DNA of 59,409 nucleotides from Mycolicibacterium canariasense (GTDB taxonomy: Bacteria > Actinomycetota > Actinomycetes > Mycobacteriales > Mycobacteriaceae). Location: positions 1 to 59,409 of the forward strand of contig NZ_LQOL01000051.1 in NCBI RefSeq assembly GCF_002101555.1, written 5' to 3'. The notes beneath the pieces were generated by a model. That model had not been told where the DNA came from and made no database searches. It saw only the letters and a list, made by a program, of their open reading frames with translations. Position numbers and translations under genes: made by a program. Position 1 is the stretch's first letter. Each line of letters begins with the position of its first letter. Of the stretch, positions 40,633-49,561 are shown piece by piece.

Positions 40633-41535
40633 ATGGCTGACGGGAGCCTGGCCGCGGCGGTGCAGGCGGTGACCGGTGCGTGGATCGCCGATGGGGTGCT
40701 GGCCGCGCAGACGCTGGACAAGTTCGGTCTGCTGATCCGCCGATTCAGCCGATTCGCCGCAGTGCACGACGTCACCACCCTCGCCGCAGTCGATCACGCG
40801 CTGGTCGCGAAATTCGTTGCGGCCAAAGGCCGTACCCGCCACGGTGTCGTATCGGACGCGGCGGTGGCGACCATGCACAACCGCCGTGCGGCGCTGCGCG
40901 CGTTCTTTCGCACCGCGCGCCGGCTGCGGCTGACGCTGGACGACCCGACTATCGACATCGCCGTCCCCGCCCGACAGTCGTCCTGCCAGCGCCCACTGTC
41001 CGAGGATGAGGCCGCGCTGGTGCGGTTGTTTTCCGAACGCACCGCCCCGACTCGGCACGCCGCGACCGCGGCGTTGCTACTCGCCGGCGCGCACACCTCC
41101 GAGCTGGGACACATCACCGCCGCCGATCTGGATCCACAGGCCGCAACCGTGTGGATGCACGGCTCGAGCAAGTATCGCCCCCGCACACTGACGCTGGACC
41201 GCTGGTCGATGCGAGTGCTTTCCGAGCGCGCCGCCCACCTCACCCGCCCGCTACCCAGCCCCAAACCCTCGCCGGTGTTGTGCACCGGCGCCGGCGGAAG
41301 CGACGCACATAAGCAGGCCCGGGTGTGCGTGACCGTGCGCGAAATCCTCTCCCGCGCCGAGCTATCCGACGACTCCGGGGTGCGGCCGGCATCGCTGACC
41401 GCCTTCGCGGCGCGCCGCGAGTTCGACCGCACCGGCCGCATCGAAGACGCCGCGCGTCTCATCGGCTCACCCTCGCTGGACACCACCGCCGCCCTCATCG
41501 GCTACCACTGGCATGACCGGGCGGGCCCGTTATGA
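40633..41535 (+). CDS. Tyrosine recombinase-like protein with degenerate active site
   Basis: About 300 residues from the ATG at 40633 (GGGGG upstream); an earlier ATG at 40582 is possible. An N-terminal SAM-like core-binding domain (TLDKFGLLIRRFSRFAAVHD) and a catalytic-domain fold are recognisable. Alignment by eye gives AGAHTSEL for TGLRxSEL, so the first Arg is His154. The HxLRH box reads PASLTAF and has lost His, Arg and His; the LGH box is IGS. Lys180 in GSSKYRPR and Tyr291 in IGYHW remain. It should fold as an integrase but not cleave DNA. The stop overlaps the next start by ATGA. Confidence 0.7.
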   Translation: MADGSLAAAVQAVTGAWIADGVLAAQTLDKFGLLIRRFSRFAAVHDVTTLAAVDHALVAKFVAAKGRTRHGVVSDAAVATMHNRRAALRAFFRTARRLRLTLDDPTIDIAVPARQSSCQRPLSEDEAALVRLFSERTAPTRHAATAALLLAGAHTSELGHITAADLDPQAATVWMHGSSKYRPRTLTLDRWSMRVLSERAAHLTRPLPSPKPSPVLCTGAGGSDAHKQARVCVTVREILSRAELSDDSGVRPASLTAFAARREFDRTGRIEDAARLIGSPSLDTTAALIGYHWHDRAGPL

Positions 41536-42959
41536 ACCCCAAAGACCGGTCCCGTAAAAAGGCCGGCGCCTACGGCGCCGAACGCATCAAGCAACGCGAG
41601 CTGCGCCGGGTCGAAACGCCAATGGATCTCACGCTGCTGGAGATCGACACCATCGAGGCGATCGCCTCCCACGAGGTCATCTATCAACTCGCCGCGGTCC
41701 TGCCCGTCCACGAGCCGGGAACCCCGGGCCGGCGTCCGCACTACCCCCCATGGGTGCACGTGCTGCACAAGGCCCTAGCCGGGGTGCTGGGCTCGCACAG
41801 CAAGGCCGCCCGCGCGATGGCCCACCCCACCTACTGGCGCACCATCCGCCACCGGGCCGCCAAACATCAGCCACCAAGGGCGCCGCGGCGCCCACCACAG
41901 CGCTGGCACCACAACTACGCCCAACGGCTACTCGACGAGTACACCGACAAGCTGCTTGACACGTTTCGCCTGCTCGCGCGGCGGCTCGCGCGCGAACTCG
42001 GTTGTCTCGACCCAGACGCTGGGGTGTCCCACACCAGCCCGGCGCGCGGGCAGTACGTCGTCGGCGATGGCACCGTTGTCGCCGCACCAGTGCGCAAGGC
42101 CACCGCCGACCACTGGGCCGAACAAGGCGGACGCCACGTGCACGCCGGCATCGAAGCCCAAAACGGCGACAGCGACACCGAATTCCGCTACGGCACCAAG
42201 TTCGCCATGCTCAGTACCCGCCCCGACACCATCCGCAACAACAGGGTCATCCTCGACGTCGACGCCGTGCCAGCGGGCAAGGGCTACGGCGGTGAAGCTC
42301 GTGTCGCTCTCGACATGATCGACCGCGTCGTCGCCGACGCCGACGTACGGTGTGACGGCGTCTGCTACGACGGAGCGTTCCGCGGCAAGCACATCGACCG
42401 CGCCATGAAGCTCGGGTTGACCGTGCTCTCACCGATGCACGACAGCACCCGCGTACCCACCGCATTCGCCCGACTCGAGTGCTCGTGCGGCGACGTTCAT
42501 GACCTGTGGACCGAAGATGGACGGATCTGCGAACGCCAGATCCTCGACGCCGGCGACAGACACATGCAGCCCTGCCCGGTGGCCAAGATCTACCCGCGCG
42601 GCAACGCCGACGACAGCCACCGCTGGTACATCGAGTTCGCCACCCCATCCTGCGGCACGGTGCATCGTACGCGTATCGACACCACCGACGCCGACCGCAG
42701 CTGCGGCTACAACCGCGCCGAGCACCTACGCCAGCACGTCAAGACCGACGACCGCGGCAGCGTCTACGACCGTTGCTATGGCTGGCGCGAAGACAGCGAA
42801 AGCCTCAACAACACCCTCGACCGCACCCTCTATGGCGGGCGGATGATCGCTTTTGCTGCGGTTCGCCAGTTGACCGTGATGCTCGGATTCGCTTTGGGCC
42901 GAAACGCAATAGCGGCTTACCTGCACCGCCGACGACACCCCGAAGAGCGAACCGCCTAA
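41532..42959 (+). CDS. DDE transposase-like protein with a Cys-rich insertion
   Basis: A 475-residue protein that resembles DDE transposases: YVVGDGTVV (Asp179), GVCYDGAFRGKHIDRAM (Asp280) and SESLNNTLDRTLYGGRM (Glu423) fit a D-D-E triad. An N-terminal helical part (HYPPWVHVLHKALAGVLGSH) is transposase-like. Between Asp280 and Glu423 is an insertion with six cysteines (317, 319, 333, 348, 374, 391) and several histidines, perhaps a zinc site. It is translationally coupled to the degenerate recombinase. No flanking inverted repeats could be found, so it may be a domesticated or helper-dependent enzyme. Confidence 0.65.
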   Translation: MNPKDRSRKKAGAYGAERIKQRELRRVETPMDLTLLEIDTIEAIASHEVIYQLAAVLPVHEPGTPGRRPHYPPWVHVLHKALAGVLGSHSKAARAMAHPTYWRTIRHRAAKHQPPRAPRRPPQRWHHNYAQRLLDEYTDKLLDTFRLLARRLARELGCLDPDAGVSHTSPARGQYVVGDGTVVAAPVRKATADHWAEQGGRHVHAGIEAQNGDSDTEFRYGTKFAMLSTRPDTIRNNRVILDVDAVPAGKGYGGEARVALDMIDRVVADADVRCDGVCYDGAFRGKHIDRAMKLGLTVLSPMHDSTRVPTAFARLECSCGDVHDLWTEDGRICERQILDAGDRHMQPCPVAKIYPRGNADDSHRWYIEFATPSCGTVHRTRIDTTDADRSCGYNRAEHLRQHVKTDDRGSVYDRCYGWREDSESLNNTLDRTLYGGRMIAFAAVRQLTVMLGFALGRNAIAAYLHRRRHPEERTA

Positions 42960-43237
42960 CGCCGCCACCACGACAGCGAGGCTCACTCAGGCCGGCCACG
43001 GACGCCAGCGCGTCGCGTGGCTATCGTCGCGCCCGCTACACTCACACCCGCTACTCCCCGACGACCAGCTAATTCGCCGGGAACAACACCAGGACGCCAC
43101 GAACACCGCCGAAAACCACCCCGCGCTCCCACCGGCTAGGTTTTAGTCAGGTATCCAAAGACGTCCCTTCCACGACTGTCTGAGTTGCGCATGCAGGCAG
43201 GCGCCGTTGCCCCACTGCTTCGTGCCCGGTCGCTGTC

Positions 43238-44602
43238 TTAGCCGCCGAATAAGAGGTAGAGCCCCACGAAGGTGTAGCCGACCATAGTGAGCATCATGGC
43301 GAGTTGACCGCTGATTTGATGCCGCACAGGGAGGACCTGCAGCGCCTTGTCGTGTGCAGCGATGACCGCCACGATGTGGCCGACGACCACGCATGCCACT
43401 TTGATGGTCCACAGCACCGAGGGGTGCTCAGAGAGCACGTACCAGACGTCGGTCCTGTCGAGACCAAACAGATGCCATCCCCGTCCCAAGGGGTCAGCGA
43501 GCCGAACCACCGTTTCCTGCCCGCGCTCGACCAGGTACGACAGATAGTGGGCGAAAATGTAGCCAACAACGATGGGGATCAGTGAGTGGGCCAGTTGTCC
43601 CGGCAACTGCTGACGCTGCTTCCGATCGACCCCACCTGTAGCCCGTGCGGCACCGCAAAATGTAACTCCTACAACCGAAACGAAGGTGAGCAGTCCTACG
43701 GTTCGCACCAACGAAGCCCCTGCGCTGTCGCTGAGTACCGGTAGCGAGGAAGCATGGCGATCGACGAAGTTCCTGAAGGTCGGTGATTGGGAGAAGCTGT
43801 CGAAGGCAGTCGACCCGAGCAGCACCGCTAGGACCGCCACTGTCCCCGGCCGGACGGGCATTGTGGGCAGGTGATCGAGGGGGTTGATCAACGAGACCCG
43901 TCCTGTACCGGCATTGCGGGCAAAAGGTGCGAGCCGAGAGACCGCAACGCTGTACACCTCGAACGGATCTGCTCGCGAGAACCACTGCGAGCCGTACACG
44001 CATGCCCCGAGACCCATGACTAGGGCGTAAATCAACAGCCAGGCTTTGATTGCCGACGTAGACCCCGGATCGGGGGCGGCTAGTTCTAGCCAGACGAACG
44101 CGAATAGCCCCAATACCGCTGGCCAAAATCCCCATAATTCTGGGTATTTTCGCCGTGGCAACGACTCCCCGTTTCCATGGCGCGCCATGCCGGCCAGACG
44201 ATAAACGGTGCGTACCGGCGAGATGATTCGCCACAAAGGTCCCACGCACACCGAAATGGCGACCAACCCAACCCACAGAAGCACGTAGAACACACCGGGG
44301 AGTGGATTGCCGCTTCCTGTGGGGCCCCATACCGACGACGCGGCCACCCAGATGGTGAACAACAGTGCCGCCGTCGCCGCGGTCCAGCGCACTGCCGCGG
44401 AGTCCACGACGCGGGTCACCCATGCAGGCAGCTCATGTCCAGAATGGGCGGGGTCAAAGCGAGGTTTTCTCCATGCCAGCGCCACGATGGCGAAAGTTGC
44501 GGTCAGGGCCCAGGCCGCGCCGATCAGGGCGAATGACAGTGGCACCGGCAGATCGGTGGAGCCGCCCACGCCGTGCGCGAGCACGGTAACGCTTTGGCGC
44601 AC
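43238..44602 (-). CDS. Polytopic membrane protein (annotated elsewhere as fenitrothion hydrolase-like)
   Basis: A 454-residue integral membrane protein with about eleven hydrophobic helices, beginning LPVPLSFALIGAAWALTATF and ending MMLTMVGYTFVGLYLLFGG. Actinobacterial relatives are often labelled fenitrothion hydrolase, a name not supported by a recognisable hydrolase motif here. Conserved His occur in YIFAHYLSYLVERGQ, HLFG and VVGHIVAVIAAHDKAL, suggesting metal or haem ligands. It follows a cupredoxin-like lipoprotein with a 2-bp gap, so the two probably work together in metal or electron transfer. Confidence 0.7.
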   Translation of the reverse strand: MRQSVTVLAHGVGGSTDLPVPLSFALIGAAWALTATFAIVALAWRKPRFDPAHSGHELPAWVTRVVDSAAVRWTAATAALLFTIWVAASSVWGPTGSGNPLPGVFYVLLWVGLVAISVCVGPLWRIISPVRTVYRLAGMARHGNGESLPRRKYPELWGFWPAVLGLFAFVWLELAAPDPGSTSAIKAWLLIYALVMGLGACVYGSQWFSRADPFEVYSVAVSRLAPFARNAGTGRVSLINPLDHLPTMPVRPGTVAVLAVLLGSTAFDSFSQSPTFRNFVDRHASSLPVLSDSAGASLVRTVGLLTFVSVVGVTFCGAARATGGVDRKQRQQLPGQLAHSLIPIVVGYIFAHYLSYLVERGQETVVRLADPLGRGWHLFGLDRTDVWYVLSEHPSVLWTIKVACVVVGHIVAVIAAHDKALQVLPVRHQISGQLAMMLTMVGYTFVGLYLLFGG

Positions 44603-44604
44603 CG

Positions 44605-45057
44605 TTATGGCCGGACTTCGATCGTCAAAACCGTGCGATCAAGATCGTGGAGTTCTACATCTACCCGGCCGGGAACATCGACGGTGAACTCGAACTTCTG
44701 TCCGGAACCGGCCTGGATGTCAAAGGTGTACTCCGGCACCGAATGCACGTGAAGTTGATCTGCGACGTCGCTGTCGATCATCAACACGATCGGTCGACCG
44801 GCAACAGCTTGGGCCTGGCCATTCGTCGGAGTCACGACGCCGCCGGCAATGCCAACATTGATCACGGTGCTAGCTGTGTCTTCTGCAGCTGCCGAAGCGG
44901 TGGCGGGACCCTGGCTCGACTGCGTGACCGTGGTCTCGCCGGGGGTCGGACTGCCCGTCGTCTGAGAGGCTTCCGGTGGTGCGCCGCAACCAATTACGAA
45001 GGCGCATGTCGTCGCGGCGATAGAGCTGCGGAATTTCTGTCGGCGATTGTTCATCAC
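44605..45057 (-). CDS. Cupredoxin-like lipoprotein
   Basis: A 150-residue exported protein. The signal ends in the lipobox AFVIGCGAPPE; a Ser/Thr/Pro-rich linker follows. The C-terminal 90 residues look like a cupredoxin fold: VINVGIAGGVVTPTNGQ, then DQLHVHSVPEYTFDIQAG and PGRVDVELHDLDRTVLTIEV. His residues are present but the usual type-1 copper Cys and Met are not, so it may bind copper differently. The GTG start overlaps the stop of the upstream small membrane gene. Confidence 0.75.
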   Translation of the reverse strand: MMNNRRQKFRSSIAATTCAFVIGCGAPPEASQTTGSPTPGETTVTQSSQGPATASAAAEDTASTVINVGIAGGVVTPTNGQAQAVAGRPIVLMIDSDVADQLHVHSVPEYTFDIQAGSGQKFEFTVDVPGRVDVELHDLDRTVLTIEVRP

Positions 45058-45233
45058 TGTCCTTCCGCCGCTGAGGGCGGCGCTTCCGGCACGAGTGGAT
45101 CCGGCGGACGGCGGCGGTCACGACGGATGACGAAAGCAACCACGCCGGCGACCACAAATGCTGGGACGAAGGCCGGCAAGGCCATCCACAGACCCACGTC
45201 GGTGGCCATCAAAATGACCGGTGGTGCGCTCAT
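45054..45233 (-). CDS. Small single-span membrane protein
   Basis: A 59-residue protein with one helix (VGLWMALPAFVPAFVVAGVVAF region, split by residue 17-39) followed by a basic and Pro-rich tail VIRRDRRRPPDPLVP. GAGGA precedes the ATG at 45233. It is the first gene of the cupredoxin/membrane-protein operon and overlaps the second gene by 4 bp. The function is unknown; such peptides often stabilise larger membrane complexes. Confidence 0.65.
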   Translation of the reverse strand: MSAPPVILMATDVGLWMALPAFVPAFVVAGVVAFVIRRDRRRPPDPLVPEAPPSAAEGQ

Positions 45234-45511
45234 CGTGGTCCTCGGGCGACGAGCCGGCGTGGAACCGCCCAACCGGGGCTACACCAACTGGCCCTTCCCA
45301 TGGAATTGGCCTCCGCTCTGTTCGCGCCGCCAGCGCCGGTGCCATCTCGTCGGTACCGACTATCGGTCGAACTTGTCTACCACCGACTACACAGCAAAGC
45401 GATGACCTACCCGCGAGGTTTGCAGGAAAGATACGCAGTACCGCGGGTGGCCCCGGTTTGGCAGCGGTTTATCTGCCAGGGGTTCGGCGGGCAGGAGTCC
45501 ACACCCACACC

Positions 45512-46444
45512 TCAGTTACCCAACTGAGGTGTGGCGCTCGACCGGCCGTCAGCAGGTCGAGCCGATTGATCGTCGGCGTCAGCCACGAAGTGGCACGCGC
45601 CGCTGGCACGAAAAGGCTCGGCAAGTTGCGCGAGGTAACCGACCGGGTACTTCGGCTTGGCAGCGATACCGAGATCGTCGGCGCGGAAAAGGCGGCGCGG
45701 ATCGTATGAAAACGTGTGTAGCAAGTGGTCCCACATCAGGGTGAACAAGCCGAAGTTCACATCGCCGACCCCTGCCCACTTCAGATGGTGGAAGCGGTGC
45801 CCCTCATTGAGCGCCAGGACCTTTCGTAGAGGCCCAACCCGGTAGTCAGCATTGGAGTGCTGCAAAAGCAGTTGGACAGCAATGCATACCGTAAGTGCTT
45901 CGGCGACCGCCTTGGGCATACCCAGTATGAGAAGCGGCGTGGTGGCGACCGCCAACTCGAGCGCTCCGTGGAGCGGATGTTTCATCAGACCGTTGAACCC
46001 GTAGAACCGCTTGACGCTGTGATGCACAGAGTGGAACCGCCACAGCCAGCCCACCCGGTGGCTTGCCATATGTACCAGCGTTACCCCCACGTCGGTAACC
46101 ACGACAGCGAGCAGCACCTGTACAGGAAAGGAAACCGCAGCCGGCCACGCAACACTGAATGGCGAGAGCACGGTCAGCACGGGAATCACCAGCACAGTCG
46201 CAAGCAGCGCTACTTCGTTGACCATCGCGTGTGCTACGTCGCGGCCGCCATCACCGACCGTGTCGTTCCACTGCTCGTTGTAGGGCAGGAGATGCTCAGC
46301 CGCGAACGACACCGCAATCGCGAACAAGATCAAACCTGCCATCCACAGCTCAGCCCACGGGGCCTGCGCCAAACCAATCGCGGCCCCGTTGACCCCCAAC
46401 AGCATCAGCGGCGGATAGCCGTACCGAACAATAGATTTCACCAT
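45512..46444 (-). CDS. Fatty acid hydroxylase / sterol desaturase-family membrane protein
   Basis: A 310-residue di-iron membrane enzyme. The His clusters are LVHMASHRVGW, FHSVHHSVKRF and GHRFHHLKW, the H-x3-H, H-x2-HH and H-x2-HH pattern of the superfamily. Four membrane segments precede or separate them. It hydroxylates or desaturates a lipid or sterol; the substrate is unknown. The ATG at 46444 is chosen since upstream codons lack similarity. It is divergent from an AraC regulator 111 bp away, its likely controller. Confidence 0.87.
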   Translation of the reverse strand: MVKSIVRYGYPPLMLLGVNGAAIGLAQAPWAELWMAGLILFAIAVSFAAEHLLPYNEQWNDTVGDGGRDVAHAMVNEVALLATVLVIPVLTVLSPFSVAWPAAVSFPVQVLLAVVVTDVGVTLVHMASHRVGWLWRFHSVHHSVKRFYGFNGLMKHPLHGALELAVATTPLLILGMPKAVAEALTVCIAVQLLLQHSNADYRVGPLRKVLALNEGHRFHHLKWAGVGDVNFGLFTLMWDHLLHTFSYDPRRLFRADDLGIAAKPKYPVGYLAQLAEPFRASGACHFVADADDQSARPADGRSSATPQLGN

Positions 46445-46555
46445 GCAAGCAGTGTTTCGCCCACAGCCACTATCCCGCATGTACAGATCCGTCGACTTCA
46501 GCTCGGCGCAACCCGTGCTAGCCGTAGCGGAATCCGACACGCCATACTGAGCCGC

Positions 46556-47314
46556 ATGCAATGGTCCGGTCAGGCTGTGATCGAACCGGGTCGGCTGATC
46601 TATCGTGGCCGCTTGGGCACAGCGCATCATCACGCCCACGCGGCGGTACAGATCGCCGTGGCCACAGACGCCACTCCGCTTCTCTTCACCGATGCCCGCG
46701 GTCAGCGCGCGAGCGCCCTAGCTGGAATCATTCCCGCTGGTACGGCGCACGCCCTCGATGCCGCAGACACAACCGGCCTGATGGTGTATCTAGAACCCAC
46801 CACCTCCGTTGGGCGCTCAGTGAGCGCGCTCGTCGACAAGCAGACGCGCGCGTCCTGCTCGTCCTGGACCACCGCCGCTGCAACGCTGAGCCCGAATAGT
46901 GCTGTTCAAGAACATCTTTCGGGCGCCGCCGACGCCGTGTTGCGAACACTGCTCGGCCATACCCGCACCAGCGCGGCCCCGGATGAGTTCGTTCACCCCG
47001 GTGTGCAGCAGGTTGTCGCACTCATCCCACAACTGATCACCGGACCGATACGACTCACTGGAATGGCCGCTGCCGTGTACCTGTCCCCCGACCGGTTGGG
47101 CCGTCTGTTCGCCCGCGATGTCGGATTGTCGCTTTCGGCCTATGTGCGGTGGGCTCGGTTAATCCGCACGATGGAGGTAGCACGGAACGGTGGCACGATC
47201 ACCGATGCAGCTCACGCGGCCGGGTTCAGCGACAGCTCGCATGCCAACAGGGCCTTCCATGAGATGTTCGGTATCGCTCCCATCAGCGCTTTCCGCGGTG
47301 TCAAGCTGCAATGA
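46556..47314 (+). CDS. AraC-family transcriptional regulator
   Basis: A 252-residue protein with an N-terminal cupin-like sensor (GTAHHHAHAAVQIAVATDAT) and a C-terminal double HTH: MAAAVYLSPDRLGRLFARDV, then GLSLSAYVRWARLIRTME and AAHAAGFSDSSHANRAFHEM, the classical AraC signature. The His-rich cupin could bind a metal or a small ligand. It is divergent from the fatty-acid-hydroxylase-family gene. Confidence 0.87.
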   Translation: MQWSGQAVIEPGRLIYRGRLGTAHHHAHAAVQIAVATDATPLLFTDARGQRASALAGIIPAGTAHALDAADTTGLMVYLEPTTSVGRSVSALVDKQTRASCSSWTTAAATLSPNSAVQEHLSGAADAVLRTLLGHTRTSAAPDEFVHPGVQQVVALIPQLITGPIRLTGMAAAVYLSPDRLGRLFARDVGLSLSAYVRWARLIRTMEVARNGGTITDAAHAAGFSDSSHANRAFHEMFGIAPISAFRGVKLQ

Positions 47315-47410
47315 CAGGCAGGCGTGGCGCTCTGCTGACCCTCGCCGTTCGCCTTCAGGCGGGTTCAACCTCGTGGCCTTGATCTGGCTCGTGTTTGCGA
47401 AGATGGACTG

Positions 47411-48955
47411 GTGACCGGACCGAACGCTCTGCCCCACGAGCAGTCCGAGCCCGCGCCCCTACCGAATCTGGGTTCCCGCGCCGCGGCAGCGCTGGTGGTC
47501 ATTTCGTCGGCCGCAGTGTTGGTGGTCGAGATCACCGCCCTGCGACTGCTGGCCCCCTACCTCGGCCTCACACTGGAAACCAGCACTCTCGTCATCGGAA
47601 TCGCGCTCGCAGCAATAGCTCTCGGATCCTGGGCAGGCGGACGCATGTCCGACCGCACTGACCCGCGCCAGCTCATAGGACCCGCGCTCGGCGCATCTGG
47701 TGCCGTCGTCGCGCTCACTCCCGCAGTGCTGCGCATGGCGGCGGAGTGGGCGCCGCCACTGCTACTCATTGTGGCGGCGATGACCATCCTGATTCCGGGC
47801 GCCCTGCTGTCCGCGGTGACACCGATGGTGACGAAGCTGCGCCTGACCACGCTGGATCAGACCGGAACGGTCGTCGGACAGCTTTCCGGACTCGGCACTG
47901 TGGGCGCTATCGCCGGCACAGTGCTCACTGGGTTTGTCCTGATTTCGCGGTTGCCGGTCAGTGCCATCCTGATCGGACTCGGGTCGTTATTGGTTCTGGG
48001 CGCAGTCGTCGTCGAGTGGCGAATGCGCCGCCGCAACCGCGCCAGGACTGCCGGGCTCGCGCTGGTCCTCATCGTCGGCGGTCTCGCCGACTACGTCGCT
48101 CCCGGAGGCTGCGATGCGGAAACCCAATATCACTGCTTGCGAGTGGTGGCCGACCCCGAACGCGACACTGGCCGAACTCTGGTCTTAGACGGGTTGAATC
48201 ACTCCTACATCGATCTCGATGACCCGACTTACCTGCAATTCATGTATGTACGCGGGCTTGCCTCGGTGGTCGATGCCGCGTTCCCTGCGGGTGAGCCGCT
48301 GACGGCCTACCACCTCGGAGGCGGCGGGCTCACCTTTCCGCGGTATCTCGCAGCCACCCGGCCCGGGACGCGCAGCCTTGTCTCTGAGATCGACGGGGGC
48401 GTGGCGCGCGCCGACCGCGACGAGCTCGGCCTGAAATCCGATACTGGCATCGATGTCCGCGTCGAAGACGGCAGACTCGGAGTCGGCCGGCTTGCTGCAG
48501 GAGGCCAAGACCTGATTGTCGGAGACGCCTTCGGAGGCGTCAGCGTGCCGTGGCATCTCACCACCGCCGAGGCGATCGCTGATGTGCGCACGGCACTCAA
48601 CACCACAGGGATATACGTCGCCAACCTCATCGACTATGGCGAGTTGTCTTTCCTGCGCGCCGAAATCGCCACCCTCAGTCAAGCCTTTGATCACATCCTG
48701 CTGGCTGGCGAACCCCGCGACCTCGGTCTGGATCTGACGGCCGCACCCGATGGCGGCAACTTTGTCGTCGCCGCCTCCCATCGAGCCCTGGACTCCGACG
48801 CGATCCAAACGGGTCTCGACGCTCGAGAAACGCCATGGAAAGTCATGCAAGGAGAAGCTCTGCGCCAGTGGGTGGGCGACGCCACACCGCTCTCCGACAA
48901 CTACGCCCCCGTCGACCAGCTTCTCGAACCGTCCCGCACGCGAAGCACCGGTTAG
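47411..48955 (+). CDS. Membrane fusion protein with spermidine synthase-like domain
   Basis: A 514-residue protein with six or seven N-terminal transmembrane helices of MFS type (VVISSAAVLVVEITALRLL, then LGLTLETSTLVIGIALAAIA) and a C-terminal aminopropyltransferase-like Rossmann domain (TAYHLGGGGLTFPRYLAATR, then SLVSEIDGG and QDLIVGDAFGG). The architecture is known as fused MFS/spermidine synthase. Binding-site residues for decarboxylated SAM are partly recognisable, but the polyamine-binding Asp is uncertain. The substrate is unknown. It appears to be a single-gene unit. Confidence 0.82.
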   Translation: MTGPNALPHEQSEPAPLPNLGSRAAAALVVISSAAVLVVEITALRLLAPYLGLTLETSTLVIGIALAAIALGSWAGGRMSDRTDPRQLIGPALGASGAVVALTPAVLRMAAEWAPPLLLIVAAMTILIPGALLSAVTPMVTKLRLTTLDQTGTVVGQLSGLGTVGAIAGTVLTGFVLISRLPVSAILIGLGSLLVLGAVVVEWRMRRRNRARTAGLALVLIVGGLADYVAPGGCDAETQYHCLRVVADPERDTGRTLVLDGLNHSYIDLDDPTYLQFMYVRGLASVVDAAFPAGEPLTAYHLGGGGLTFPRYLAATRPGTRSLVSEIDGGVARADRDELGLKSDTGIDVRVEDGRLGVGRLAAGGQDLIVGDAFGGVSVPWHLTTAEAIADVRTALNTTGIYVANLIDYGELSFLRAEIATLSQAFDHILLAGEPRDLGLDLTAAPDGGNFVVAASHRALDSDAIQTGLDARETPWKVMQGEALRQWVGDATPLSDNYAPVDQLLEPSRTRSTG

Positions 48956-49082
48956 CAACCTCCACCGACCGCCCACCGCCCGCACAGTTCAAAAAATGAG
49001 GCCGCCGACGCCGGTGAAAAGGACGCGACGTCGACGGCGGGTCGCCGCGATGGCCACCAACCCGCCGCCCATACATCGCCAT

Positions 49083-49092
49083 TAACCGGTTA
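49083..49092. promoter_or_regulatory. TAACCGGTTA palindrome, candidate CmtR-type operator
   Basis: A perfect 10-bp palindrome ends 10 bp before the ArsR-family start, where an autoregulatory site is expected. Confidence 0.5.
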
Positions 49093-49102
49093 TCATCGCC
49101 AG

Positions 49103-49561
49103 ATGACGATGAATAAGGAGAGTGCCTGTCTGTTCGGCAGCGGCGGCTCAGGAAACACTTCGAGTGTCGATGCTGCGGTGGCGTTGTTTCGCAGTCTCTC
49201 CGATACGGCCCGGCTGGCCATCGTCCGCCGCCTGTCGGACGGTGAGGCACGGGTGGTAGATCTGACCGGCGAGCTGGGCTTAGCCCAATCCACGGTCTCA
49301 GCCCATGTCGCCTGCCTGCGGGACTGCGGCCTGGTGATCGGACGTCCCGAAGGTCGACAGATGTTCTACTCACTGGCCCGACCCGAAGTCATGGACCTGT
49401 TGGCCTCAGCAGAGACGCTGCTAACAGCGACAGGGAACACCGTTGTGTTGTGCCCCCAGTACGGAACCGATAGCGCCGTTGTGATCGATACGCGCATCGA
49501 CCAAAAAAACGATGCGCCGACCCGAGGAGAAGGCACCGCTGCCACGGACGCACCGGCATGA
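49103..49561 (+). CDS. ArsR/SmtB-family metal sensor, CmtR-like
   Basis: A 152-residue winged-HTH repressor. The recognition helix region is GLAQSTVSAHVACLRDCGLV, with Cys71 and Cys75 at the positions of the CmtR Cd/Pb ligands; Cys117 (VVLCPQYG) provides the third ligand in the C-terminal part. Cadmium or lead binding would release DNA. It overlaps the CadD-like gene by 4 bp, so sensor and pump form one autoregulated operon. The ATG at 49103 is used; an ATG two codons later is possible. Confidence 0.87.
   Translation: MTMNKESACLFGSGGSGNTSSVDAAVALFRSLSDTARLAIVRRLSDGEARVVDLTGELGLAQSTVSAHVACLRDCGLVIGRPEGRQMFYSLARPEVMDLLASAETLLTATGNTVVLCPQYGTDSAVVIDTRIDQKNDAPTRGEGTAATDAPA

Noticed and set aside
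41532..42959. Complete insertion sequence with terminal inverted repeats
   Set aside because: I looked for matching inverted ends on either side of 40.0-43.2 kb and found none, so element borders are not claimed.
46445..46639. Longer start for the fatty acid hydroxylase-family gene
   Set aside because: The extra residues overlap the start of the divergent AraC gene and lack similarity; the membrane segment begins after 46444.
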